64,000 bases of DNA from Onthophagus taurus (Eukaryota > Arthropoda > Insecta > Coleoptera > Scarabaeidae). Location of the stretch: NCBI RefSeq assembly GCF_036711975.1, contig NC_091966.1:35223501-35287500 (forward strand), read 5' to 3'. This document shows, piece by piece, positions 24,099 to 35,984 of the stretch; the first letter of the stretch is position 1, and every line of letters begins with the position of its first letter. The position numbers and the translations under genes are program-made. The notes beneath the pieces were generated by a model. It saw nothing but the letters and a program-made list of their open reading frames with translations. It was not told where the DNA came from and did no database searches.

Positions 24099-24587
24099 AG
24101 CAAGAAGGGATTCGGTATCAGAGTTGTAATGCCCACAACATAGTAATAAGTTTTGGGTTGATGTCATAAATACTGTTACTTACATGCTACACAACGGATA
24201 TGGGTTATGAAACAAAAAAACAGTAAATATATGTAGGAAAGATTTGGGAAGCTCGAGACTTTTCGAGTGTACTTGGTCTAGGGCTCGAGGCGATCTATAG
24301 AAGTCGAGAAGAAGATTCAGTTAGAACATAACACGCATAGATAAAAGATTTACAAAGAAGACTACACGACCAGAAAATTCACCCAGAACACAGAAAAAAG
24401 AAGACACGTTGTGGTGAAGGTGTTAATAATAAACTAGTTAAAAACAGGTAGGTTTTTTTATTTTAATAAAAACCCTACAGAAATGTTTTTGTTTATAAAA
24501 GAAAATTACATAAAATAATATAAAATATTAATAGAAGTAATTAAAAATAATCAAATATAAGGAATAATTAAATTTATTTAATAAACA

Positions 24588-27500
24588 TTAATTGGTATTG
24601 TTTACAACAATATTTGCTGCTTTACGTATGGTATAATACGTAGGCCGCTGTTCTTTCGATTTTATAAAACGTTGAGAAATAGGAGCAATGCAATCCTTAT
24701 TTAATGTTTCATCGCTTTTGGTAAAATAACTTACAGCAATACTAACGATAAAAACTATTATTAATCCGAATAAAGTGTAAAAATAAAATGACACTTTGTA
24801 AATAACAAAAGGTTCTTCTGGTTCAGAAAGCTTTGGGAACGATGTTGTAGATATCCTAAAAAAATTAATATTTTTGGTTAAAATTAAAATAAATTAGTGA
24901 AAATTACGTTTCGTTTAGAGCGTTTAAAGTAACATTACATCCGTGTGTAAAAGCTGGTAAAGGTGGATATTTTATTACCCCTTTCGTTTTGTACCATTGA
25001 GATGTAACTACGATCCAGGTCATAACAATTAGTGAAGTTATCCCACCGGTTAACGCACCCTAACAAATTAAGATAAATAAATAAATTACAAAAATATCAT
25101 ATCATTTATTTACAATGCAATTAACCATTGGCACCAACATTCCAACGGTAAATAAACCGAGTAATGGCCCATTTGTAATACCAACAAAACTGAAAGTTAC
25201 AGGTACAATATTTCCCAATCGTTCGACCACAAAAACCAAAATCGTGCAAATAACCCCAACCGTTACAACCAAGAATTTGAGGATTTTGCTTACAGTTTCT
25301 TGCGATATATTTTTGGACATAAATAATGAAATAAAGTCTTCGTAAATTGTGGCTGATAAACAATTTAATGAGGCAGATAATGTACTAAAATTTAAAAAAA
25401 GAAATTGAAGAATATTATTGACTGATTTATATTGGAATTTATAATATCACAGAAATATTATTCACTTCTATTTGAAAATATTATTTTTGTGGTTATCTTT
25501 CGCTATTTGTTTTGTTTAAATATAAAGATTTTTTTTATTTTATGGCATATAAAATAATAATGGCATTCTTCCTCGTGAAAACAAAAATAATTTTAAAAAT
25601 CTCAAAACAATTTCTGTTTAAAATCGTTACAACATCAAATGGCACGGAGAAACCATGCAATAGCAAAGAACTGATGAATTCCGGCCTATATGATTCGTAT
25701 TTATCGCTGTTGAAAAATATATAATCCAAATCCCCCATCTCAAACCCACATGAACAATTGAAACACTGTAAAATATTAATTTTATTTAGATGGGCACTGT
25801 AACATCCATGGCCCGACCCTCAGCCTGACAACAGTTGAAAAAAAATTCTGGAAACGTCACGTCCACTATATTAATGGTAAAATGGTAAAGTATACGAAGA
25901 TTAACTCGAATGTATTGAGTCTGCCTGTGCTGATATGTTTGATTCCAGTGTCTGCACCAGACCTCCTTTACAAGTTTCTCCTTGCAGCTAGATAAGACCT
26001 CAGAAGAAGAAAGTTCGTTTTTAACTAGCTTGCCGTCCCGGAAGGCCTTATCTAGCTCATCTACACGCTCATGATGGACAAAACCAGCGGAGCTTTTACC
26101 CATAAAAGTTTTACCATATGGCCTTGATCATTCAACGTAGTGACATTGTTCAATATTTCCACTATAACAGGTCGGTACTTTGAGAACTGTTTCCTGTGTT
26201 TTATAGATAGTAGGACACATTTTGAATCGGTGAATATACCAACCTTACTATTTGGGCGTATATTTCTATTTAATCTATATAATTTAAGGCCTCCAAAATT
26301 GCTATTGTTTCTGCCGCAAAAATACTAGTGGATAAATTAAGTTTAAAATGGGCATGGTAATCAATGGTGGTTATCAAAAAAGCACAACCAACACTACCAC
26401 TTGCAGATTTGGAAGTATCAGTATGAATAACCAAACTACCCTCCATCAACTGCAGGATCTCAACAAACCATTCTTCTACCCCTGACCTCCACTGCTAACT
26501 TAGCGACCTTAGCATGAAACGTTTTATGGTTCGAAGCTGACAGTTTAACCATTTGTTTCGTTGACAAGAAATTACATCTGAAGATAAGTGGGGGTTCTAT
26601 GGCTTCAACGTTAAGCGTTTCAATAGGACTAGACTTCATTGCGCCTAAACTATCTCATGCATATTAGTAGATTTTCTAGTGAAGAGGATCTAATCCATTG
26701 CAATGTCTTCACCTAACACATCAGTTGAAAAAGATATGCCTATTAAGTTGAATGATAAAGCTCACGTGCAAACACGTGCGCTAAGAAGATCTGATTTGAT
26801 GAAGCTAATTCTGTGTGAAAAAGTAAAATATGATTACCTTAAAGCAGCGCTAAACACACCGGAAACGAATAAACCTGCTAATCCTTGTATTGAATGTGCC
26901 ACATCCATAATATAATAAGGTAAAAGTTCATCTGCACTTTTAATTTTACCGGACTTAAGAGGATCGCAACCGTAATATTTTGCAAACATTATAAATCCCG
27001 ACCAACAACTGACAGTCACCACTGAAAACATCGCGAGGAAAAATAGAACGAAAGTGCTAAAAACAAAATAAGTTAAATAAAATCTCTAAAAGTTATTAAT
27101 GATTAAAAACAAAAAAACTCAACGTTTTAATATGTTTAAATGATGGTAATGATAAACATTTTTGTACGACACTTTGATTAATTCCGGCCACCATTATGAG
27201 CGAAAAGGAATTAGCGATACTTCCGGTCCAAAAAGAATCTCTTATTGTTAAATCCAATTCAAATCTGGAATAAATGTTATTTTGCAAAATTTGCGTTTTG
27301 ATTTATTATTTTTTAATACGGAATATCGAATCGTCCCGTTTGATAATTTAAGTCCCAAATTTTTGAAATTCCACCAGCTGAACCAACTCCCATGATAAAA
27401 ACGAAAGCAACAGAACCCAACATAACGAAGAATTGTAAAGCATCCGTCCAAATAACGGCTTTAATCCCACCAAATGTAGTATAAAAAATACATATTACGC

Positions 27501-28093
27501 ATAATGTTGGTGTTACGTAATGAGAATGGATTCCGGTTACTAAAAATAAAAAAGCATTTCATGTCATGTCATTAAATTAATTAATTGTTACCTTTTGAAA
27601 GAGTTAACGCTGGTGCATATATGACAAATGGAAGATAGAGCATATTTTGAATCGTATATAATACAGATGCTAATAATCTAATTTTGTTGTTGAAACGGAT
27701 TTTTAAATATTCATAAGTGCTGGTTATTTGGAGTTTATAGAAAACAGGTAAATAAATTTTATAACATATATATAAAACTAAAGGGAATAATGGCATACAA
27801 AGCCAATAAGAAATTCCATAATTATAAATATCGCCAGGAAGTGCTAACAAAGTTAATCCAGAAATTGTACTGAAATTTTAACACAAATTAAAAATTTTTT
27901 TTTGATTCAATTCTTACCTTGATGCCAAAGACATAGCAACTGGCCAAATGGTCATTTGTTTGCCTCCAAGTAAATAATCATTAGCAGTTGATTGTTTTTG
28001 GAAAAATCCATAATAAATCCCAATCAAAGTACTGAGAATTACCATAGAAAGGAATAAAACGTAATCGATCCACGAAAATAAAATCTCTGCCAT
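24588..28093 (-). CDS. Copy 5: SLC5/SSF sodium-coupled monocarboxylate/multivitamin transporter-like
   Basis: Eight exons: 28093-27918, 27869-27592, 27539-27320, 27264-27124, 27056-26838, 25384-25114, 25059-24908 and 24855-24588. Sizes are the same as in copies 3 and 4 (574 aa). Start is MAEILFSWIDYVLF, and the signatures include ALPGDIYNYG, GGIKAVIWTDALQF, VVQKCLSLPSF, GLFVSGVFSAALR and TVGMLVPMVN. Compared with its two neighbours it has changes in otherwise shared blocks, for example GINQSVVQK for GVSQGCVQK and RKAANIVVNN for DKAANI, but no stop or frameshift. Intron 5 (25385-26837) contains a minus-strand non-LTR fragment. The function is inferred from the family; the substrate is unknown. 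Confidence 0.92.
25786..26470 (-). mobile_element. Non-LTR retrotransposon fragment (RNase H region) inside intron 5 of copy 5
   Basis: Minus-strand frames spell an RNase H domain of a non-LTR element: LVIHTDTSKSASGSVGCAF near 26410, LNLSTSIFAAETIAILEALN near 26310, and WVKSSAGFVHHERVDELDKA near 26080. These match the usual order HTDGSK, then the AE-A-I-L helix, then the HxGxxxNExAD end. The frames are interrupted. It lies in the intron in the same orientation as the gene, so it does not touch the coding sequence. Confidence 0.65.
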
Positions 28094-28146
28094 TGTCAAG
28101 CTTTATGTTTAGTCACTTATCGGCAACATTACTACTAACATACTCT

Positions 28147-28153
28147 TTATATA
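28147..28153 (-). promoter_or_regulatory. TATA-like box of copy 5
   Basis: TATATAA on the minus strand, 54 nt upstream of the ATG, in a block conserved with copy 4 (CTCTTTATATAAA and then CTATACCCCACCACA). Confidence 0.5.
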
Positions 28154-28249
28154 AATCTTACGCTATACCCCACCACATTTCATTAGTGAACATGGCAAGT
28201 ACATTTTGTTGTAATTCTAAAACGAATTAAAATATTTATTTATTATACA

Positions 28250-28900
28250 GGATGTCCCGTTACATTTTTACTACTTTTTACTTTTTTTGCATGTTACAAA
28301 ATAAATTAGTTCTTTCACTAAATGACTCCAAGCGATATAATTGTAATGATGGAATTAATACATTAGCTTGTATTATGTTTATTATGTTACTCTGCACATA
28401 GTTTTTATTTAGTTTTCCTTTTATCGTTGTTTTCAAAAATAAATAATGTATTTCTTAAACACATAATTTTTTGTTTTTATTTTTGTTCTTACAAGGTACT
28501 AAGGGTGTTAGTAAACCAAAGCTTACTCACATAATTGAATTTGTAAAAAAAGTACTACAAAATTATAGTTTATTTGATTAGTTATTTTTTCAAAATTTTA
28601 CTTGTGACCTAAGCTTCCACTACCTACCGCTAGTTGGCGTCCCCCTTTCCGCGTACAGAAATCTCATGGGTTTAGTTTCACTACCTACCGCTAAAAAGAA
28701 ACAAACATAAGCTCTGCGGGAGAGGGGGGTTCCGTCCAATCGGAAAAGATGGTGCATTCCAGACAGTACGTCGCGCCTTTATCTTACCTATGTAAAGAAA
28801 TAAAGGTGCGACGTTCTATTTCTGGAACACACCAAAAAATTAGAGAGACATAACTTTGAAAAACTGATAACGGTAGGACAAACACAATTATTTGTCATAT
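28250..28900. repeat. Repeat-rich spacer with an inverted repeat at 28750-28834
   Basis: TCACTACCTACCGCTA-like words occur at about 28615 and 28677 as a direct repeat. Arms 28750-28782 and 28800-28834 form an imperfect hairpin (GGTGCATTCCAGA against TCTGGAACACACC, and GTCGCGCCTTTAT against ATAAAGGTGCGAC). No coding sequence was seen. Confidence 0.5.
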
Positions 28901-28984
28901 TTTGGTTAACATCGCGTTGAAATCTTTTTTGTCGCAATTTTTTTTATCGGCTGTAAAGTGGCGTTGACTTTTGGCATCGCTAGT

Positions 28985-29295
28985 AATCGCACGAGAACTA
29001 AATTGGATGACCTGGAAGCGTATGGAGAGATGGAGGGGATTTAGAGGAGTTAAATTTGGTACTGGTGGAAAGAAAGAAGGTGGAAAAAATGTTGAGGAAT
29101 AAATTGGAGGACTTATATAGGGAAGTGATATATGTAATATTCTAGAATCACTTGGGAAAGTGGAAGATGTAGTAATAAAACTACAACTCAAAAAGATAGC
29201 GAAAGCTGAGGAACAGATAGCGAAATTGTGGAAAATGTTAGAAACCAGAGAAGTCGAAACATACAGAAAAATTGAAGAAGTGTGACGACAGCAAT
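28985..29295 (+). mobile_element. Retroelement ORF fragment related to 23541-23700
   Basis: Plus-strand frames read LDDLEAYGEMEG, then VEKMLRNKLEDLYRE, then VEDVVIKLQLKK and LWKMLETREVETYRKIEE. The later blocks match 23541-23740 closely, allowing for deletions and stops. Confidence 0.5.
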
Positions 29296-29565
29296 GACTG
29301 ATTCTGAGATGGAATAATTAAGAATAAACTTAAAGCGCACAATATACAAAACAAAAATTGCGCAAAAAGTAGGTTGTGTATTATTTTTGATAAACGAACA
29401 CATACCACATTGTTTTTAACCTTCGATATTTAAATTCCTGCATATCTTATATATTTAGGCCTATTACAAGTTTTCTTACACTTACTAGCCTCGCATACAT
29501 CGCTCGTATTCATATATTTATTACAAATTTAAACAAAAACACTAAAGTTTTACTATTCATTAAAA

Positions 29566-32500
29566 ATGTTTTTGTTATTTTCATGGTTTGATTACACATC
29601 ATTAATTTTAATGCTCTTAATAAGTACGGTAATCGGAATTTATTATGGATTTTATAATAAACAATCTTCAGCAAAAGATTATCTTCTCGGTGGTAAAAAT
29701 ATGAACGTTTGGCCAATTTCTTTATCTTTGGTATCAAGGTAAGACAATTTTAGTTTAATTAATTTAGATTTCTTTGTGTTTAAATACAACTTTAAGCTAA
29801 TCATTTACACTTTTCTTTAATTTAATATAGTTGTAGTTGTATATCTGGAGTACCTCTTTTGACATTTCCTGTAGAAATTTATAGTTTCGGAATCATTTCG
29901 CGTATTATTTGTGGTAACACGACCGCATAAATTATAATTTCATAATACTTTCAAGAATGATAAACTTCAAATAAATCAAATAACGTCTTACCTTCCGGAA
30001 AATATTTTCCTAAAAACAAGGAAAATTACAAAAATACCTTCGATAACCTTCAATAAACATTAAACATTTCTTTCACCTGATTGTTTGTCATGCCAAGAAT
30101 TTTTTAACTTATTCTACATCATTGGGCGTATTGTTTGTAATAAACGATCACATAAAATAAAATTTCGTCCTTATTTTATTCATAACATGCTGTCTAAATT
30201 CTATGTTTTTTTAACCTTCCATACTTTACATTCCGGTTTATTTTATACATATATTGAGACCTATCGATAATTTCCTTTCGTAGTATTTCCTATGCACCGC
30301 TCGTTTCCTCTAGTATTTATATCGTCTTAACTTAAAAAAATCTTTCTTAAAAATGTGTTTATTATTCTCATGGTTTGATTACTTCTTCTTCTTTCTCTTA
30401 CCCCCATTTATACCTTACCATGTTGGGTTTTGGATCCATCTTTCATACATCTTTCTATTTCTGGCCATAGTACTTCGGCGAGTTTCTTTCAACCATCTTC
30501 TCAATCTCTCCCTGCCATTGGGCTCTTGATCTACCACGCTTTCTCTGTCCTTCTGGCCTCATATTGAACATTTTTTTAAGTATTCTATCTTCTTTCATTC
30601 GAACCAAATGACCATACCAACTTAGTTGTTTTCCTTCTATTTCTTGTACCAGCTTAGTTCTTTTCTGATGTTCTTGTTCCATACCCTATCTCTTCTGGTT
30701 TTCCCCCATATCTTGCGTAGGTACTTCATCTCTGCTGCTGTTCTTTTTTATTTCGGTTGTCCAACATCGACCTAGTTTCTGATCCATAATTAAGTGTGGG
30801 TATATAGAGTGTAGGTTTTATTAATTGTATTTTTGCTTTAGTGTTCAATTCCTTCTTGCCTACGAGGGTGTTGCTCTTGCTGTTCTGTTGTGTATTTCCT
30901 GATCTATCTTTCCATCCTTACTTGTTGTGGTTCCAATATATTCGTATTTTTCTACCACATCCAATCGTTGCCCCTCTATTCTTACGTCAATAACTAATAA
31001 TTACACATTAATCTTTTAATATTTTTTTATCATTTACACTTTTCTTTAATTTAATATAGTTGTATATCTGGAGTACCTCTTTTGGCTTTTCCTGTCGAAA
31101 TTTATAGTTTCGGAATATCAACTGCTTTGGTTACATTTGAAATGGCAATAATATTTTTGTCTACATATTTCATATTTTTACCCGTATTTTATCAATTACA
31201 AGTGACGAGTATGTACGAATATTTCCAACTAAGATTTGATAAAAAAATGAGGATGCTGGCATCTATAATGTACACTGTTTACATGGCTTTATATTTACCG
31301 TTAGCGATTTATGTGCCATCTTTAGCACTCTCTCAAGGTAAAACATCAAATTTAGGTAAAAAGTAATTCAAAAATTTCGCTAATTATTTCAAATAAAAAT
31401 TTTAGTTACTGGAATTTCAGTTGGATTTTTTAGTCCAATTTTATGTGGAATATGTATTTTTTATACAACTTTAGGAGGAGTTAAAGCTGTCGTGTGGACG
31501 GATGCTTTACAATTTTTCTTTATGATCGGTTCGATGTTTGCTGTTGTTGTTATTGGAATAACGCATGTCGGTGGAATTCGAAATCTATGGAAATTGGCTT
31601 CAGAAAATGGAAGATTAGATTTAACGTAATAATAATAACAATAATTTTTATTTTAAAAATCGTTTCGAATTATTTTTTAGTTTCGAATTAGATCCCACCA
31701 TAAAGGATAGTTTTTGGAGTGGAGCAATTGGATTTCTTTTCGTTTGGTTCACTACGGTTGCTTTAAATCAAGGAACGATTCAAAAATGCATGTCAGTTTC
31801 TTCTTATAAAAAAGTCAAAAAGTAATTCTTTTATTAAAACAATAATTATTTTTTGAATGATTTGATTTTATTCATTACACAGAGCTTTATTAATATCTTG
31901 GATAACTTTAAGCATTCTTTTATTCTTTATATTTTTCGCCGGTTTAGCGATGTACGCAAAATATTTCGATTGCGATCCTTTACTATCTAATAAAATTCAA
32001 AAACGTGATCAAATGCTTCCTTATTACGTTATGGATGTTTCTAAGAATATACCAGGACTTGCTGGGTTATTTATAGCAGGAATTTTAAGTGCAGGTTTAA
32101 GGTAATATTTTATTTAATAATTTAATTTAATTTTTCTTGTATTAATTTAAATTTAGCACATTATCAGCTGGAATGAATTGTTTAGGAGCTACAATTTATG
32201 AAGATTTCATCAAATCATTTCTCGGTGATAACATATCGGATAAAAAAACTAGTATTATATTAAAATTAATAGTAGCAGCAATTGGGGTGTTATGCACAGC
32301 TTTAGTTTACGTCGTTGAACAACTTGGAAATGTGTTACCTCTTGTTTTAAGTGTTTTTGGTGTCGCTGGGGGCCCAATTACAGGACTTTTCACCGTTGGG
32401 ATGATGGTACCAATGGTCAACTCAATAGTAAGTTAATTAAAACAGGAACTTTTTTAGTAACGATTTATTCCTTACTACAATTTTTAGGGTGCTCTTATAG

Positions 32501-32886
32501 GAGGAATAGTTTCTTTAATAGTAATGTCTTGGATTGTTGTTGGCACACATATATACCGAAAAAGCCATCCTTATTCACTTCTACCAATATCAATAAACGG
32601 TTGTCCATTAAATGGAACTTTGGGTGTTTTAAACACAACTAAAAATGTTTTTGTCAAAGACGATGGATTCTTTTTATTTAGGATTTCACCAAATTACTAC
32701 GCATTAATGGGGTTTTTGATTGTTGTCATTTTAAGTATTGCGATTAGCTGTGTTATTAATAAGAAAAATACTGTTGTTAATAAGGATTGTATCACTCCGT
32801 TCATGCAGTTCTTGTTACCTAAAACTGAAAAGTATATTTCCATTGAAGAAATTGTTAAATTCACTGATGAGTACAATAAAATTTAA
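29566..32886 (+). CDS. Copy 6: SLC5/SSF transporter with a probable replaced first exon
   Basis: Proposed exons are 29566-29738, 31060-31337, 31406-31625, 31681-31821, 31883-32101, 32157-32427 and 32488-32886, 566 aa. Exon 1 (MFLLFSWFDYTSLIL to SLSLVS) is intact with a GTAAGA donor, and its phase fits exon 2. Signatures are SGVPLLAFPVEIYSFG, VKAVVWTDALQFFF, TIQKCMSVSSYKK, GLFIAGILSAGLR, and TIYEDFIKSF followed by TVGMMVPMVNS. There is no intron in the last exon. The 1.3-kb first intron is not ordinary: it contains a piece of exon 2 (29837-29892), a copy of the copy 7 upstream region (29947-30352), a broken exon 1 (30353-30382) and a non-LTR insertion. If splicing skips all this the gene is functional; otherwise it is dead. 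Exons 2-7 have no stop. Closest to copy 7. Confidence 0.78.
29837..29892 (+). pseudogene. Truncated exon 2 fragment
   Basis: It reads CISGVPLLTFPVEIYSFGI after an AG acceptor, then homology stops where the intact exon 2 continues with STALVTFE. With the exon at 29566-29738 it is the remains of a separate transporter copy broken in exon 2. Confidence 0.75.
29947..30382 (+). pseudogene. Original promoter region and start of exon 1 of copy 6, cut off by a retroelement
   Basis: 29947-30352 is an inverted copy of the sequence upstream of copy 7 (38035-38423), including CCTATGCACCGCTCGTTTCC. It ends in ATG at 30353 and ten codons (MCLLFSWFDY) of exon 1. Exon 1 then stops at 30382, where the non-LTR insert begins. 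Confidence 0.82.
30383..30999 (-). mobile_element. 5'-truncated non-LTR retrotransposon insertion in exon 1 of copy 6
   Basis: The minus-strand frame 30682-30455 reads QLSWYGHLVRMKEDRILKKM and RGRSRAQWQGEIEKMVE, the typical C-terminal end of an endonuclease/reverse-transcriptase polyprotein. The 3' tail is GAA-rich at 30383-30397. ATTAC flanks the insert on both sides (30378-30382 and 31000-31004), a target-site duplication. After the right ATTAC, ACACATTA-type exon 1 sequence continues for about 20 nt and then joins intron sequence, so the rest of exon 1 was deleted. Confidence 0.85.
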
Positions 32887-33109
32887 TAATAAATTGATTA
32901 TTAACTTATTTCTATGTTGAACCTTGATTTTACTTTCTTTAACAATAAATTACAAATGAAAAATTTTGCATGAACATAACAAGAATTTCACATTTTCAAA
33001 ATGATAATAATATGAATACCTAGATGGCTTTAAGTTGTTGTTATTGCATAACAAAAATCTTTTAATGGAAAGAAAAAAATTCTTTCTTTTTTCAATTGAT
33101 TGTGTTAAT

Positions 33110-34030
33110 AGTATTTAAGGGAAAGAGACGTAGCAATAAATTTAGCGAGCTAAATAAATACCTTGTATTAGGCAATTACGAAACTATTCGAGAAAGCAAA
33201 ACTGCTTCCAAGAACTATTAAACCAAATGGATACCCAAGGTGAACTGAATATAGACTATAGAATAAATTAGAGACCAGAGGAACCTGATATAAAACCAAA
33301 CGGTGGTTGGATTGGGTTGGGTGGTTGGTAAACATCCAAAAAGTACTGAGATCGCTAAATAATGAAAGAGCGCCAAGAATAGACAACATCCCAGCAGAAC
33401 TCTTCAAGTATGGGGAAGACCCAATTGCAGGAGATATGTACAGTCTAATAAAATAAAATATGGGTTAGTGAGAAGATACAAGACGAATGGAAAACAAATT
33501 ACTATGTGAAAACTATAGACGTATATTACCACTTAGTAATGCCTACAAAGTATTCATTAACGTCGTTAAAGACTATTTGAAACCTTTGGCAGAAAGAATG
33601 TTGGAAGAGTATCAGGTCTTTAGACATATTCCATTTATACATCGACCTGAAAATAGCTTAGGATAACGTAGACAGAAGTAAACTTCTATCAACACTGTTA
33701 GACTTCGACATTCCATCAAAGCTGGTTAGAATGATACGCATAACATTGAATAAAGAATACAACAAGTAGAGAAGATTGATGGAAAAATCGGAGAAACAAA
33801 AGATTTGAAGTCTCACAAGGCCTGAAACAGACCGATGCAAAATCAAAGTTTACAATCTTTTATGCTATAAATAACAGCTTAACACCGACAGCGGCGTCTA
33901 CATCGGAACTTAGAGTTGTGTTAAGTGATAAATTCCGATTCTGCTTGAGGATATACAATGGTCGTATGAAGGTCAGACGAAGACTTGAGGAACGTCACAA
34001 TGGAAATGCTCACACCAAACTGTGAGAATC
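33110..34030 (+). mobile_element. RTE-like non-LTR reverse transcriptase remnant
   Basis: Broken plus-strand frames match the reverse-transcriptase order: SLNNERAPRIDNIPAELFKY near 33350, LPLSNAYKVFINVVKDYLKP near 33520, PLAERMLEEYQ, then DVDRSKLL-like and IPSKLVRMIRITLN near 33710, and KIGETKDLKSHKA near 33800. Many stops. It lies in the spacer between the converging copies 6 and 7. Confidence 0.68.
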
Positions 34031-34419
34031 TGTAGTCTGGGGTGTTATAACTTATGGAAGTATATCTCTTTTGGTATTTCTCAGAGGTAACATGAATCAA
34101 TAATATATGTGGATGAAATAAAAGAATCCCATATTCTTCCGCTATTGGAAAACTCACTTTTCCTATAGGATAAGACGTTACCCGATTTTTCGCCCATCGA
34201 GGATGTTCGGGAGAAAACTGAAAAATTCTACATAATGTCTTTCAGGTTGCTTGGAAAACAATACGTCAAAGGATTTATTCCACGAATAGTGGGAGAATAT
34301 TTTAAGAGCACTAAGAGTATATCGTACTACTCTACTTGTACTATTATATTTATAGCATAACATCTTCTTTTGTACCTTTATAACAAGACAAACTACACTA
34401 ATGTCGGAGCTTAGTTCTA

Positions 34420-35560
34420 TTTAATCTTTTTTTTACTTCCCATTTTCTGTCCAGCTTCTTTTTTCTCATCCCAGAGAAGCTTGACAAAAATTTAGCTTTC
34501 CAGTTTGTGTTCAGCTTCTTTTTCCTACGATATTCCTTTCTTTCCAGCCACTGTTCAGTCTCCCTCTTCTGTTACAAATTTCCTTTCCACCATTTCAATC
34601 CTTATCAAGTCTTTTTCTTGCCTTTGTAGGCCCGTTTCAGGTATCTTTCTTCCTTAATTTTTTTTCTTTTATTACCTGTATCCACCTTCCTTTTCCAGTA
34701 TCTTTCTTCTACTACCAGTTTCTTTACAGTGTTTTCTACTCTTTTCTTTTCTTTCCAGTTTTTGATCAGTTTCAGTCCAAGATGTGTCCTAATTTTTAAC
34801 TAAGAGTACGTTTGGGGTTTTAGTTCCAGAAATCATGGAAAATAGACACGGCAGGGGAAGAGAACAGTTGGGCAGAGGTAGAAAGTTGGGTTGAACCTTG
34901 AAATCAAAGAATTTTGGCGAAAACCTAAGTGGAGTTCAAACTGGAGATCTAAATGACGAAGGTTGAATGTAGGAAGAGTGTGGTAGAGATGAACACAGCT
35001 AGGCATGATGATGTTATTGATAATTTAATTATTTTTATAAGATGTTTAGAAGCTTTAACACGTTCTGGAATAGTAGTATTAGTATTTTGATTTCTGTCTT
35101 TCGAGATTTTTGTTGCAAATTCATTTTTCATTTTTGACCATTATATAGTTTTATCCATTCATCGTTCTTCAGTTTGTTTTTATTTCTTAGTGTTTTCATT
35201 TTGTTACCAACTATCAAGAGTTCTTTTTGTTGTTTCAGTCTCTCCCATCGTATAGATTTTTTTTCCTCTTATTCTTATTTATCCTTTTTTCCTTCTCATC
35301 TCTTGAATTTCCCCTTGAGCATTTTGTTTTCATTCGTCAATTGCTTCAATTGTTTACCATTCTGTTCTTACAATTCATTAAACTTTTTTACTGTATCTTG
35401 TATTCTCAACTTAGTACTTTATGTCTCCTCCTGTTTCTTCTTAGACTCCTTTCAGAGCTTATATATTTCTTGCTATATTTCTTTTCATGGGTGATCTTAG
35501 TTGTTTCTTACTTTTCTTAGTAATTTCGTCACCATCGTCTTCTCTTTTTAGTCAAGTTAC
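34420..35560. repeat. Pyrimidine-rich tract
   Basis: The plus strand is strongly enriched in C and T (runs such as TTTCTTCC, CAGTTTCTTT). On the minus strand it reads as Lys/Arg/Glu-rich broken frames, as in the coiled-coil ORF1 of a non-LTR element, but I could not assemble a protein. Plus-strand frames at 35174-35520 are only Phe/Ser/Leu-rich shadows. Confidence 0.45.
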
Positions 35561-35854
35561 AGGACGATCAAAAACATCAGTTATAGAGTGGCTGGGATCT
35601 GGATTCCATGGTGCGTTTGTTATCATTATTCATTCATGTTCATGTCAAAATCACTAAGAATTGTGTTATTTTGTTCATTTTTTATAAAATTTTAATCAAT
35701 TGGTACTTTTTAGTAGTTAAAGATTTCTGCCAAATTTAGCCAAAAAATGCATACTCCTTCTGGATGTTATCCAGAAGGTGTCTGTCCACACAACTGCTTT
35801 CATTAAACATAATTGGTGTAAACGACGCAACCTCAAAATCTTATTGTTATTATT

Positions 35855-35903
35855 ACATTGCACTGAGCATTAACATTAAAATAAGCAAGGTATAATCAAC
35901 ACA
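35855..35903 (-). pseudogene. Short exon 1 remnant of a transporter copy
   Basis: About 45 nt match exon 1 of copy 8 around TTAACATTAAAATAAGCAAG (48640-48680), in the same orientation. It lies just past the stop codon side of copy 7. Nothing else of that copy is visible here. Confidence 0.6.
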
Positions 35904-35984
35904 AACATATTTACTTTAATGTCATGTTACACAAGCAAAAAAAATCATTTTGGTTATTAAATAAAGAACTCGGTCATATTAAAT

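Noticed and set aside
35174-35520. Two overlapping plus-strand frames of about 100 codons
   Set aside because: Products of the pyrimidine-rich tract (Phe/Ser/Leu runs), not proteins.
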